This document shows, one piece after another, positions 37,840-46,394 of a stretch of 64,000 bases of DNA. The stretch comes from JAEUHO01 sp046350655 (GTDB lineage Bacteria; Planctomycetota; PLA2; JAEUHO01). The stretch's first letter is position 1; each line of letters starts with the position of its first letter. The notes under the pieces were generated by a model. The model worked only from the letters and a program-made list of their open reading frames with translations, was not told where the DNA came from and ran no database searches. A program made the translations under genes and the position numbers. The stretch spans positions 124,001 through 188,000 of the forward strand of contig JAXMAB010000005.1 in the NCBI GenBank assembly GCA_046350655.1, given 5' to 3'.

Positions 37840-38486
37840 CGGGACGCCTCGCCGCCCAGGCGGCGCGCCAGCCACACGCGCGCGACGACCCAGTCGGCCT
37901 TCACCGTCGCGGGCGCGATCCCGAGCACGGCCGCGGTCTCCGGCACCGAGAGCCCGCCGAAGAACCGCAGCTCGGCCACGCGGGCGCCGCGCGGGTCGCG
38001 CCCGGCGTACTCGGCGAGCGCCGCGTGGAGGTCGAGCACGTCGAGGGCGGCCGTGGGCGACCCGCGGTCCCCCGCCGGCGTCGCGACCTCGACGAGCGTG
38101 ACGCGGGCCGCGCCGCCCCCGCGCTTGTCCGCCGCGCGCCGCCGCGCCGCGTCCACGAGCACGTGCCGGATCGCGCGCACCGCCGCCGACAGGAAGTGGT
38201 TGCGGCCCGCCCACGAGCGGTCGTCGCCGTGCCGCAGCCGCAGGAACGCCTCGTGCACGACCGCCGTCGGCTGCAGCGTGACGCGGTGCGCGTCCTGGCG
38301 CATCTGGCGCGCCGCGATCCGCCGCAGGTGCTCGTACACGAGCGGGAAGAGCCGCTCGGCCGCGCCCGGCTCCTCGCGGGCCGCGGCCTCGCACAGCGCG
38401 TCGAGGTCGCCGTCGCCCGCCGGCGGCGCGTCCGCCGCGCCGTCGAGGTCCTTCGCGGGGTCGGAGGGCGGGCCGGAGGTCGTCAC
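37836..38486 (-). CDS. ECF-type RNA polymerase sigma factor (TIGR02999-like)
   Basis: The 216-residue product has sigma region 2 (ERLFPLVYEHLRRIAARQMR ... TLQPTAVVHEAFLRL) and region 4 (RVAELRFFGGLSVPETAAVL, then PATVKADWVVARVWL). HEAFLRL and the ATVK-x-DW-x-VAR-x-WL ending are features of the subgroup encoded beside Ser/Thr kinases. No anti-sigma gene is adjacent; in this group the linked kinase is thought to regulate the sigma factor. The GTG start has a TACACT box 11 nt upstream. The stop overlaps the kinase TTG start (TTGA), so translation is probably coupled. Confidence 0.9.
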   Translation of the reverse strand: MTTSGPPSDPAKDLDGAADAPPAGDGDLDALCEAAAREEPGAAERLFPLVYEHLRRIAARQMRQDAHRVTLQPTAVVHEAFLRLRHGDDRSWAGRNHFLSAAVRAIRHVLVDAARRRAADKRGGGAARVTLVEVATPAGDRGSPTAALDVLDLHAALAEYAGRDPRGARVAELRFFGGLSVPETAAVLGIAPATVKADWVVARVWLARRLGGEASR

Positions 38487-38536
38487 GACGGCGGCGCAGT
38501 GTACGCCAGCGTCCCGGAGGACCGCGGCCGCGGGCG

Positions 38537-38556
38537 GGGACCGCGAGGCCCGGTGG
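38537..38556 (+). repeat. dispersed GC element, third exact 20-mer copy
   Basis: GGGACCGCGAGGCCCGGTGG in the 81-bp gap after the photolyase stop. GCGGCC upstream and GGCCGC downstream can pair around it. Confidence 0.7.
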
Positions 38557-38567
38557 CCGCCGGCCCG

Positions 38568-39986
38568 TCAGACCGGCGCGCGGGCCTGCCGCCGCGACGG
38601 GGGCACGACGGGCCGCGGGTAGTCCCGCCCGAGCACGCACCCGACCGCGCGCTGCACCGTCGCCGGCATCCGCCACGGCGTGACGACCCACGCCTCGGGC
38701 ACGGCCGCCAGCGCCGGCAGCTGGCTGCGGACGAACCGCCCGTCGGGGTCGTGGGCCCGCGCCTGGCGCACCGGGTCGAACACGGCCCGCGCGTGCGCGC
38801 CCGCGAGCCCCGCGCTGCGCGTCACGAGCGGCCAGTGGATCCCGGGGTCGTAGTCGAGGAACGACCGCGCGAGGTGCAGCCCCACCGCGCGCCACGGCAG
38901 GCCGAGCCGCGACGTCGCGAAGGAGGCGAGCATCGCGCGCATCCGGAAGTTCACCCACGCGGTGTCGCGCAGCACGCGTTGGCACGCGTCCACCAGCGGG
39001 AACCCCGTGCGGCCCTCGGCCCACGCGGCGAACCGCTCGTCGTCGAACGCGCGCGCGCCCTCGTCGGCGTCCGGGACGACGCCCTCGAACTCGAGGCGCG
39101 GCGACGCCTCGAGCTCCGCGATGCGGTCGCGCCGCCAGCGCAGCCGACGGACGAACGCCCTCAACGGGTCCTCCGCGACCGGACGGCCGGCGGGCCTCGC
39201 GTCCCGGACCCCCTCGACCGCCGCCCGGGCGAGCGCCCGCTCCGCGGCGTGGAGCACGGTCCGCACCGAGATCGTGCCGAACGCGAGGTGCGGCGAGAGC
39301 CGGCTCCCCGCGACCGACGCGTCGATCGGCGACGAGACGCCGCCGCGGTAGCCGTCGCCGCGACGCGCGAGGAACGCGGCGAGCAGGCCCTCCGCGAGGG
39401 CCTCGCCGCCGCGCTGGCGGTCGCGGACCCGCTCGGGCGGGAGGTCGAGGTCGCGGAGGGTCGGGACGCCGCCGGGCGTGAAGCCGAGCGCGGGGCGGAG
39501 GACGTTCGGGGCCGGCAGCGGGGGGACGGCGAGCCCCGCGGGGCCGACGACCTCGTGGCGGCCGCCCCGCGCGTCGCCGTCCTGCGGCGTCTCGTGCCAC
39601 GCGACGCCGCGGGCCTCGGCCCAGCGCGCGACGCGGCGGTCGCGGGCGAACGTCCAGCGGACGCCCGTCTCCTGATGGCTGTGGAGGGCCGCGAACGGGC
39701 GTTCGCGCCACAGCCCCTCGAAGACCTCCGGGACCCGCCCGACGCGGACCGTCAGCCGCGCGCCGCGGGCCGCGAGCGCGCGATCGAGCGCCGCGAGCGC
39801 CTCGAGGGCGAACCCGAGGTGCACCGGGTCGAAGTCGTCGCGCGCGAGCGCCTCGGGCTCGACGACGTACAGGCAGAGCACGGGCCCGCGCGCCGCCGCC
39901 GCGAGGAGCGGGGCGTGGTCGGCGACGCGGAGGTCGCGCTTGAACCAGACGACCTGGACGGCTTCGGGGGCGGAGGGACGGATCAC
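38568..39986 (-). CDS. FAD-dependent DNA photolyase / cryptochrome family protein
   Basis: The 472-residue product has the N-terminal antenna-type domain (VVWFKRDLRVADHAPL ... VLCLYVVEPEA) and the C-terminal FAD-binding domain. SRLSPHLAFGTISVR and FPLVDACQRVLRDTAWVNFRMRAMLASF correspond to FAD-contact segments, and FLDYDPGIHWPLVTRSAGLAG is close to the flavin-contact block of photolyases. The family repairs pyrimidine dimers with blue light, or acts as a light sensor; which applies cannot be read here. Some active-site tryptophans and asparagines differ from classical CPD photolyase, so a divergent member is likely. GTG start. A variant of the dispersed element (39191-39207) is read in frame inside the gene (VRDARP). 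Confidence 0.85.
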   Translation of the reverse strand: MIRPSAPEAVQVVWFKRDLRVADHAPLLAAAARGPVLCLYVVEPEALARDDFDPVHLGFALEALAALDRALAARGARLTVRVGRVPEVFEGLWRERPFAALHSHQETGVRWTFARDRRVARWAEARGVAWHETPQDGDARGGRHEVVGPAGLAVPPLPAPNVLRPALGFTPGGVPTLRDLDLPPERVRDRQRGGEALAEGLLAAFLARRGDGYRGGVSSPIDASVAGSRLSPHLAFGTISVRTVLHAAERALARAAVEGVRDARPAGRPVAEDPLRAFVRRLRWRRDRIAELEASPRLEFEGVVPDADEGARAFDDERFAAWAEGRTGFPLVDACQRVLRDTAWVNFRMRAMLASFATSRLGLPWRAVGLHLARSFLDYDPGIHWPLVTRSAGLAGAHARAVFDPVRQARAHDPDGRFVRSQLPALAAVPEAWVVTPWRMPATVQRAVGCVLGRDYPRPVVPPSRRQARAPV

Positions 39987-40092
39987 CGCCCGGTGTTGTC
40001 GCCCGGATCGCGCGGCGCGTGGTGGACCCGGCGGTCGATTCGGGCGGAGCGGCGGCGCCGGAAGGCCCGGCCCCGGCGCCCGGCGGGCGTGC

Positions 40093-42084
40093 CTACTTCC
40101 CGGTGGTCGGCGGCGGCGCGCCGGACGACCCGCCGCCGGGCGGGGTCGCGGGCGGGGTGGGCGCGGTCGACGATCCCCGCCCCGGTCGCGGCAGGTCGAT
40201 CGGGCCGCCGCGCATGTCGAGGACGTCGGGGACGTACGTGCTGATGCCGTTCCGCGCGACCGCGGCCCCGAACGGCGTCCCGCGGTACCGCTCCAGGAAC
40301 GCCACGCGGGCGGCCACCAGCTCGTCCGCCGCCTGCGGGGCGTACGGCACGGCGTCGGTCCGGTCCACGGGCAGGTCGTCGTCCTCGGGCACGACGAGGA
40401 ACTTCCGGTGGACGTGGACCTTCTGCCCCGGCTTCAGCTGCTTCCACGCGGACAGGGGGACCGACCTCGCGCACGCGACGAGCTCCGACGACTGGAACTC
40501 CATCGAGCGCAGGCCGTGGAGCAGCAGCTCCGCGTCCGCGCGCAGGCGACGGTCCACGTCGTCCTTGGGCTCGCCGACCTTCGCGACCTCGGCGGCGAGC
40601 GCCTTGCGCGCGCGCGCGAGCTGCGCGATCGAGCGCTGGGTCGTGGCGACGTCGGCGTCGCGGTCGGCGGGCGAGGCGAACGCGATCGGGGCGAGCGCGA
40701 GCGACCCGTACTCGATCGCGGCCGGGGCGCCGCGCACGACGGGCGGCGTCCGCGCGACCAGCGCGGGATCCTCGGTCGAGAGGATCGTCCACGCGGCCAA
40801 CAGCGCCCGCGACAACGGCCGCTTCTCGTAGTCCGCGTAGATCTCGGACCTCGCGCGCAGGTCGGGCGGGAAGAGCCCGCAGCGCGCGTAGTCGTACCGG
40901 GTCGGCGCCGCGTCCGAGGTCCCCCAGCCCCGGAGGACGTAGCAGCCGCCGGTCGCGCCCGTGGCGCGCGCCAGCCCGTACGGCGGGAACGCCGAGGGCA
41001 GCGGGCCGTGCGACGACCGCAGGGCCCGTTCGAGGAGGGCGCGCGGGTCGGGCAACCCGCGCTCGATCCCGGGGGCGGACGTCATGAGCCGCGCCCACCA
41101 CGCGTTGAACGTCTCGTCGTCGGCCGACGGGGCGGGAGGCGGGCCGAGGGCGTCGAGCCACGCCCGATGGGCGTCCGGGTCCGCGACCCGATCGGGCGGC
41201 GTGACGTACAGGCGGACCCACCGGTCGAAGCCCGCCGGGTCCTGGGCCGGGTCCGGCGGGCGGGCGGGCGCGTGGCGGCGTTCGGCGACGGCGCGATGGA
41301 AGGCCGCCTCGGCGGCCGAGCGGACCTCGAAGTCGAGCTCCCACGTGTCGTAGTACTGCCACGGCAGGAGCGGCGCCGCGGTGTCGCCGCCGTGCCACGG
41401 CGCGGCCGGGTCCTCGGGCCCCCACGGGCGGTTCCCCTGCCCCGGCGGCGTGCGGTCGTCCCCGCGCCACTGCGAGGCGTCGGCCACGACGTCGTTCCAC
41501 GGCCGCTCGAACGCGGCCTCCGGCCCGATCACCGTGAGCGTGCGCTTCGCCCGCAGCGCGTCGGCGACGAACCCCTCGAGGTCCACGTCGTCCTCGAAGT
41601 GCGCGTGCGCCAGGTACACGACGAGCGTCGCCGAGGACCCCTTGAGGGTCTTCCGCAGCAACCCGAGCGTGTCGCGCGCCGCCGTCGGCGTCCCGGCGAG
41701 CGCCGCGGCCAGCGGCGCGGCGAGCGCCGCGGGGTCGGCGACGACCGACGACGGCTTCCCGCCGAGGGCCGCCACCTGCCACGCGGTCGGGCCGTTCGCC
41801 GTCGCGGAGAGCGACGCGAGGGCCTCCGCGATCTCCGCCTGCGCGGCCTTCGTGCCCGCCGTCACGTCCACCACCACGAGCGCGCCGGACGACGGCGCCT
41901 TCGCGCGCCCGACGCACTGCGCGAGCGCGCTCGCGAGCGACTTCGACCCGCGCACGACGACCTCGCGCGCGTTCGGCGCCGGCGCCGCGGGCTTGCCTCG
42001 CGGGCCGACGGGCTCCTTGGCGTGGCCGACGCCGACCCCGAGCGCCACGACCGCCGCGACCACCGTTCCTCCGAGGATCCTCAC
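40093..42084 (-). CDS. exported 663-residue protein, function unknown
   Basis: The GTG at 42084 is chosen because GGGAGG lies 10 nt upstream and a signal peptide follows at once (GTVVAAVVALGVGVGHA). The first part (about 40-180) may be a vWA-like alpha/beta domain: ALVVVDVTAGTKAAQAEIAE and SATLVVYLAHAHFEDDVDL, although the metal site D-x-S-x-S is not intact. The middle is Trp/Pro/Asp-rich (WELDFEVRSAAEAAFHRAVA, FDRWVRLYVTPPDRVADPD). The C-terminal third is helical and the tail is Pro/Gly-rich. I recognise no family. The same strand continues into photolyase, sigma factor and kinase genes, but 106 bp separate it from photolyase, so cotranscription is uncertain. Confidence 0.5.
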   Translation of the reverse strand: MRILGGTVVAAVVALGVGVGHAKEPVGPRGKPAAPAPNAREVVVRGSKSLASALAQCVGRAKAPSSGALVVVDVTAGTKAAQAEIAEALASLSATANGPTAWQVAALGGKPSSVVADPAALAAPLAAALAGTPTAARDTLGLLRKTLKGSSATLVVYLAHAHFEDDVDLEGFVADALRAKRTLTVIGPEAAFERPWNDVVADASQWRGDDRTPPGQGNRPWGPEDPAAPWHGGDTAAPLLPWQYYDTWELDFEVRSAAEAAFHRAVAERRHAPARPPDPAQDPAGFDRWVRLYVTPPDRVADPDAHRAWLDALGPPPAPSADDETFNAWWARLMTSAPGIERGLPDPRALLERALRSSHGPLPSAFPPYGLARATGATGGCYVLRGWGTSDAAPTRYDYARCGLFPPDLRARSEIYADYEKRPLSRALLAAWTILSTEDPALVARTPPVVRGAPAAIEYGSLALAPIAFASPADRDADVATTQRSIAQLARARKALAAEVAKVGEPKDDVDRRLRADAELLLHGLRSMEFQSSELVACARSVPLSAWKQLKPGQKVHVHRKFLVVPEDDDLPVDRTDAVPYAPQAADELVAARVAFLERYRGTPFGAAVARNGISTYVPDVLDMRGGPIDLPRPGRGSSTAPTPPATPPGGGSSGAPPPTTGK

Positions 42085-42203
42085 GACGTCTCCCTCCCGG
42101 CGGACCACCCGGGCCGAGATCCTATCGTCTCGGCCCCGGCCCGGCCGAGGACCGGCCTGGCCGCGACCGGGCCCTCGAGGGCGACGCGGGCCCGGGGAAC
42201 GGG

Positions 42204-42236
42204 ACGACCCCGGCCGCGGGGGGCGGCCGGGGTCGT
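42204..42236 (-). terminator. strong hairpin terminator after the Cys-rich lipoprotein gene
   Basis: A 14-bp perfect stem ACGACCCCGGCCGC/GCGGCCGGGGTCGT with a loop of five G, 47 bp past the stop. A second hairpin CTCGGCC/GGCCGAG (42129-42149) follows. Confidence 0.75.
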
Positions 42237-42282
42237 CGGGGGAACGGCGGGACGGCCGCGGGGCCGTGCCGGGCCCGGAGGC

Positions 42283-42438
42283 CTACTTCGCCGCGGGGGC
42301 GGCGGCGGGCGCGGGCATCGGGGCCGGCGCCGGCTTCTTGCAGCACGGCGGGTCCTTGATGCAGTCGCTGCAGCAGCCCGAGAGGACCGCGGCGAGCGCG
42401 AGCACGAGGAGGAGCGGGAGCGGACGGACGTTGCGCAT
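42283..42438 (-). CDS. small Cys-rich lipoprotein
   Basis: A 51-residue product with a clear lipoprotein signal (LPLLLVLALAAVLSGCC; lipobox L-S-G-C). The mature peptide is short: a cysteine cluster (CCSDCIKDPPCCKK) and a Pro/Ala tail. AAGGA precedes the ATG by 8 nt. It lies 32 bp downstream of the porin gene and before a strong terminator, so the two are probably one transcript. The cysteines could form disulfides or bind metal; small lipoproteins beside porins may anchor or accompany them in the outer membrane. No known family is recognised. Confidence 0.65.
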   Translation of the reverse strand: MRNVRPLPLLLVLALAAVLSGCCSDCIKDPPCCKKPAPAPMPAPAAAPAAK

Positions 42439-42470
42439 GGGGTTCCTTTCACCCGGGGACGACGCGGCCC

Positions 42471-43973
42471 CTAGAACGCGACCTGCCACTGGACGCGCAG
42501 CATCACGCCGTCCTCGACGACGACGCCGCGGCTGACGCCCCACATGTACCCGGCGGACGACGTGTTCACGCCGGAGTTGTCCTGGACCCAGTTGACGTCG
42601 AGCGACAGCTTGTTGTTGTGGTTCCAGAAGAAGTAGTTCACGACCACGCCGAACTCGGTGATCGTGTCCTCGATCGGCACGGCGCCGGCGCCGACCGCGA
42701 TCGACGCGTAGTTGTCGTCGAGGAAGATCATCCCGCCGCGCACGCCGACGCCCCAGTTGGTGTCCGCGAAGCGGTAGTGCAGCAGGGCGTGGACGCCCTG
42801 GTCGACCTGGTCCGGCGCGCCGCTCGTGTACTCGATCGCGCGCTGGTAGCCCTCGGCGACGAACGAGAAGCCCTGGTACTGCATGCGGAACCAGGCGTTG
42901 AGGCCCGTGCGCTCCGCGCGGCCGGTGCTGCGGACGGCGAGGTTGCCCCAGGAGGCGTGCTGGCTGTCGTCGTCGTCCTCGTAGTAGGCCGACGCGCCGA
43001 GGGCGGCCTGGAGCTCGCACCGCTTGTCGCAGTCGCGCGAGTCCACCTCGTCCCACTTGTACTCGTTGCAGGTGATCACCCACTCGAACGCGCCCGAGAA
43101 GAGCAGGTTGTCCGAGTAGGTGTCCATCGCGTCGCGGTTGAAGACGCTGCCCTGGGCCGTCCCGCCCTCCTGGTCGCTGCGGCCCTCGCCGTTGCCGACG
43201 CTGACCTTGTACAGGAACTGCTTCGGGCAGGCGCAGCCGCCGAAGTAGCCCCACGCGGTCAGGCCCGTGCTCCAGCCGATGTCGTACGCCGTCGCGACGA
43301 GGCTGCGGTCGACGAACGCGAGCGCGCCCGACGAGTTGCACGGCTCGTAGCCGAAGGGCGAGCGGTCGCTGCCCGCGCGGACGTGGTGCTCGCCCGCGTA
43401 CTTCCAGTCGATGTACGCGAAGCGCTTGTTCAGGCCCGAGCCGCTGTCGGCGTCGAAGTCGAACTGCATCAGGTACGAGATGTCCTTGCAGAAGATCGTG
43501 CCGCCGAAGTCGAGCAGCAGCCGCTCGATCTCGAAGCCGCTGCGGTCGCGGGGCGCGGCGTCGGACACGCTGAAGTTGGCCGGCGTCGCGCCGTCCGACA
43601 CCGTGCCGATCGCGTCGTCGGAGTAGAGGAACGCCGCGTAGCGGACCTGCCAGCGGGCGCCGATCTCGAGCTTGTTCGGGCCCTGCTCGATGAAGGGCTT
43701 CTTCCCCATCGGGAACCCGGCCTTGCCGCCCTCGTCGCCGCCGACGTAGGCCGCGGCCGGCGCGGTCGCGAGGTAGTTCGCGACGGCGGCCTGCAGCTCG
43801 TCCTGGCTCGGGGCGGACGCGTCGAGCGTGCGGAGCGCGCGCTCCTGCTCGGCGACGCGGCGCTTGAGCGCCTCGAGCTCGGCGCGGAGGTCGGCGTCGT
43901 CGGCGCGGGCGGCGCCGGCCGTCACGGCCGCTGCGGCGAGGACGCAGGCGGCGGCGACCATCGAGAACTTCAT
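42471..43973 (-). CDS. outer-membrane porin (OprP/phosphate-selective porin type)
   Basis: The 500-residue product has a signal peptide (AAACVLAAAAVTAGAARA), a short trimerisation-like coiled coil (LRAELEALKRRVAEQERALR, about 27-50), and a beta-barrel of alternating hydrophobic strands ending in phenylalanine (VQWQVAF), the usual signal for barrel assembly. RDRSGFEIERLLLDFGGTIF and GVGVRGGMIFLDDNY resemble porin O/P. It should form an outer-membrane channel for anions or small solutes. The presence of cysteines (FCKD, GGCACPK, DCDKRCE) is unusual for a porin and may relate to the VKOR-type oxidation system. GGAG precedes the ATG at 43973. The small lipoprotein gene follows directly. Confidence 0.85.
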   Translation of the reverse strand: MKFSMVAAACVLAAAAVTAGAARADDADLRAELEALKRRVAEQERALRTLDASAPSQDELQAAVANYLATAPAAAYVGGDEGGKAGFPMGKKPFIEQGPNKLEIGARWQVRYAAFLYSDDAIGTVSDGATPANFSVSDAAPRDRSGFEIERLLLDFGGTIFCKDISYLMQFDFDADSGSGLNKRFAYIDWKYAGEHHVRAGSDRSPFGYEPCNSSGALAFVDRSLVATAYDIGWSTGLTAWGYFGGCACPKQFLYKVSVGNGEGRSDQEGGTAQGSVFNRDAMDTYSDNLLFSGAFEWVITCNEYKWDEVDSRDCDKRCELQAALGASAYYEDDDDSQHASWGNLAVRSTGRAERTGLNAWFRMQYQGFSFVAEGYQRAIEYTSGAPDQVDQGVHALLHYRFADTNWGVGVRGGMIFLDDNYASIAVGAGAVPIEDTITEFGVVVNYFFWNHNNKLSLDVNWVQDNSGVNTSSAGYMWGVSRGVVVEDGVMLRVQWQVAF

Positions 43974-44073
43974 GGCGGGTCTCCCGGGGGGGCGCACCGC
44001 GACCGCGGCGCTCGGCCCTCCCCCGGGGAGGCTAAGCAGGCGTCAAGCCGAAATCAAGACGACCTCCGTCCAC

Positions 44074-44091
44074 GCACGCGAGGCCCGGTCC
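44074..44091 (+). repeat. dispersed GC element, variant between porin and oxidase genes
   Basis: GCACGCGAGGCCCGGTCC in a divergent gap. GGCCCGG pairs with CCGGGCC 12 nt downstream. Confidence 0.5.
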
Positions 44092-44119
44092 GGAACGCGC
44101 CGGGCCCGCGGGCCGGGCG

Positions 44120-44125
44120 TACAAC
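44120..44125 (+). promoter_or_regulatory. -10-like box TACAAC of the oxidase gene
   Basis: Ends 6 nt before the ATG at 44132, the same spacing as the TACGAT boxes at 3525 and 27621. Confidence 0.35.
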
Positions 44126-44131
44126 GCGGCC

Positions 44132-45298
44132 ATGGGACCTCGGGTCGTCGTCCTCGGCGCCGGCGTCATCGGCCTGTCGGTCGCGCGCGCGCTCGCCGCG
44201 CGCGGCGCCCGCCCCTTGGTCGTCGACGCCAGCCCCGCGGCCCGCGAGGCCTCGTGGGCCGCCGGCGGCATCCTCGGCCTCGGGACCGAGTACGCCGCCG
44301 ACGGGCCGGGCTACCGCCTCGCGCGGTTCGCGTTCGACCGCTGGGAGGACGTGGCGGCCCGGCTCCGCCGGGACACGGGCGTGCCGCTCGTGGTGACGAG
44401 GGAGGGAACGCTCCTCGTCGCGAAGGACGCGGCCGACGCCGAGGCGCTCGCGGCCCGCGGCGCGTTCCACCGCTCGGTGGGCCTCGCGTCGGTCCTCCTC
44501 GACGGGGCGGGCGCGCGGCGGGTCGAGCCGCGGCTCTCCCCGCGCGTCGAGACGGTGCTCCACGTCCCCGAGGCGCGCCTCGACAACCGCCTCCTCCTCC
44601 AGGCGCTCGACGCCGCGTGCCGCGACGCCGGGATCGAGGTCCGCACCGGCGTCCGGGCCTTGCGTTGCGTGGAGCGCGGCGGCCGGGTCCTCGGCGTCGA
44701 GACCGAGCACGGCGCGGTCCCGGCCGACGCGGTCGTCGTCGCCACCGGCGCCTGGTCGGAGGAGGTCGCCGCGACCGCGGGCCTCGTGCTGCCCATGGTG
44801 CCCGTGAAGGGCCAGATGCTCCGGATCGAGGCGCCCGACGGCTTCCTCGGGCCCATCGTGAAGCAGGGGGCGCAGTACCTCGTCCCCCAGCGCGGGCGCG
44901 GCATCGTCGTCGGGACGACCGCCGAGGAGGTGGGGTTCGCGCGGGGCACCGACGAGGCGGCCCTCGCGCGGATCCGGGCGGCGGCCGAGGCGCTCGTGCC
45001 GGACGTCGCCGGGCGACCGCGGGTCGAGGCATGGGCCGGGTTCCGGCCCCGGCTGCCGGACCTCCTGCCCGCCCTCGGGCCCGTCGCGTCGCGGCCCGGC
45101 CTCTTCCTCGCGACGGGCCACTTCCGCAACGGGATCCTGCTGTGCGAGGCGACCGGCGAGCTCGTCGCCCGGGCGGTCCTCGGCGACGTGGACCCCCTCC
45201 TCGCCCCCTTCGACCCGGAGCGCTTCCGGGGCGGGAGCCCGGTCGGCGGCGGGGGACCGCGAGGCCCGGCGGCCGGCGGTCCGGGGCAACGTCCTTGA
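44132..45298 (+). CDS. FAD-dependent glycine/amine oxidase (DAO family, ThiO-like)
   Basis: The 388-residue product starts with a Rossmann FAD motif VVVLGAGVIGLSVARALAARG. EASWAAGGILG is the ThiO/DAO flavin-linker region, VVVATGAWSEEV the second nucleotide-binding segment, and GLFLATGHFRNGILLCEATGELVA the C-terminal flavin motif. Family members oxidise glycine, sarcosine, D-amino acids or gamma-glutamyl-putrescine to imine plus hydrogen peroxide. Its place 32 bp before potABCD makes an amine substrate attractive, but ThiO for thiamine synthesis is possible; no other thi genes are near. The last 22 residues (from about GGSPVGG) are encoded by a dispersed GC element and by the potA -35 region, so the original gene may have ended earlier. 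Confidence 0.82.
   Translation: MGPRVVVLGAGVIGLSVARALAARGARPLVVDASPAAREASWAAGGILGLGTEYAADGPGYRLARFAFDRWEDVAARLRRDTGVPLVVTREGTLLVAKDAADAEALAARGAFHRSVGLASVLLDGAGARRVEPRLSPRVETVLHVPEARLDNRLLLQALDAACRDAGIEVRTGVRALRCVERGGRVLGVETEHGAVPADAVVVATGAWSEEVAATAGLVLPMVPVKGQMLRIEAPDGFLGPIVKQGAQYLVPQRGRGIVVGTTAEEVGFARGTDEAALARIRAAAEALVPDVAGRPRVEAWAGFRPRLPDLLPALGPVASRPGLFLATGHFRNGILLCEATGELVARAVLGDVDPLLAPFDPERFRGGSPVGGGGPRGPAAGGPGQRP
45253..45272 (+). repeat. dispersed GC element inside the end of the oxidase gene
   Basis: GGGACCGCGAGGCCCGGCGG, read as G-P-R-G-P-A-A in the oxidase tail. GGACCG pairs with CGGTCC 17 nt downstream. Confidence 0.65.
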
Positions 45299-45322
45299 CC
45301 CCCACCCCCGGGTCCGTACGCT
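45295..45322 (+). promoter_or_regulatory. promoter of the potABC operon
   Basis: TTGACC (45295-45300), 16-nt spacer, TACGCT (45317-45322), then 7 nt to the GTG of potA. This is the best -35/-10 pair in the window and implies a leaderless potA message. Confidence 0.6.
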
Positions 45323-45329
45323 CGGCCCC

Positions 45330-46394
45330 GTGAGCCTCTCCCTCGAAGCCACGGGGATCCACAAGGCCTTCGCCGGCGCGCCCGCGCTGCGCGGCGTGGA
45401 CCTGCGCGTGGAGCAGGGCGAGTTCTACGCGCTCGTCGGCCCGTCGGGCTGCGGCAAGTCCACGCTGCTGCGCATCGTCGGCGGGCACGAGCGCCCCGAC
45501 GAGGGCCGGATCACGATCGCCGGCCGCGACGTGACCGACGACCCGCCGGAGCGCCGGCCCGTCCACACGGTGTTCCAGCACTACGCGCTGTTCCCCCACC
45601 TGTCGGTCGAGGACAACGTGGCGTTCCCGCTGCGGATGCAGGGCGTGGGCCGGCGCGAGCGTCGCGCGCGCGCGACCGAGGCGCTCGAGATGGTGCGGCT
45701 GCCCGGCTACGGCCGGCGGTCGGTCGCGACGCTGTCCGGCGGCGAGCGGCAGCGCGTGGCGCTGGCCCGCGCGCTGGTGCCGCGGCCCGCGATCGTGCTC
45801 CTCGACGAGCCGCTCGGGGCGCTCGACCTCCAGCTGCGGCGGGCGATGCAGGACGAGATCCGCGACCTGCAGCGGCGCGTGGGCCTCACGTTCCTCCACG
45901 TGACCCACGACCAGGAGGAGGCGTTCCGCCTCGCCGACGAGGTGGCGGTGCTCCACCGCGGCCGCGTCGCGCAGCAGGGCACGCCGCGCGACGTCTACCG
46001 CCGGCCGGCGACGCCGTTCGTCGCGGCGTTCCTCGGCGTGGGCAACCTGCTCGAGGGCCGGCCCGAGGCCGACCCGCGGCGGTTCCGCACGACGCAGGGC
46101 CTCGTGCTCGAGGCCGCCGTGCCGGTCGCGGGCGCGACGGTGGCCGCGATCCGCGAGGAGACGGTGACCGTCCACCCCGAGCGGGCCGGCGTCCCCGCGG
46201 GCGACCTCTCGGGGGTCGTCGAGGACGTGGCGTTCCTCGGCGCGATGACGCGCGTGTCGGTCCGCGTCGGCGGGGCCGGCGCGTCGGTGTGCGGCATCGC
46301 GGGCGACGACCACGTGTTCCACCGCGGCGACCGCGCGACGCTCCACGTCGACCCGGACGACGTGCTCCTGCTGCGCCCGGACGCGGTCGGATGA
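45330..46394 (+). CDS. potA: polyamine ABC transporter ATP-binding protein
   Basis: The 354-residue ATPase has Walker A GPSGCGKST (about residue 37), Q loop VFQHYALFPHL, signature LSGGERQRVALARAL, Walker B AIVLLDEPLGALD and switch histidine HVTHDQEEAF. A C-terminal TOBE domain (about 250-350) is typical of PotA, CysA and MalK relatives. GHERPDEGRITIAGRDVTDDPPERRPVHTVFQ is close to PotA and, with the permease and binding-protein genes following, indicates spermidine/putrescine uptake. It energises import at the inner membrane. The stop overlaps potB as ATGA. Confidence 0.92.
   Translation: MSLSLEATGIHKAFAGAPALRGVDLRVEQGEFYALVGPSGCGKSTLLRIVGGHERPDEGRITIAGRDVTDDPPERRPVHTVFQHYALFPHLSVEDNVAFPLRMQGVGRRERRARATEALEMVRLPGYGRRSVATLSGGERQRVALARALVPRPAIVLLDEPLGALDLQLRRAMQDEIRDLQRRVGLTFLHVTHDQEEAFRLADEVAVLHRGRVAQQGTPRDVYRRPATPFVAAFLGVGNLLEGRPEADPRRFRTTQGLVLEAAVPVAGATVAAIREETVTVHPERAGVPAGDLSGVVEDVAFLGAMTRVSVRVGGAGASVCGIAGDDHVFHRGDRATLHVDPDDVLLLRPDAVG

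Noticed and set aside
29629..39711. A 3360-codon open frame on the minus strand
   Set aside because: It joins the thioredoxin-like lipoprotein, the antisense of the PA-like gene, part of the kinase and photolyase antisense. Only parts are real, and they belong to separate genes.
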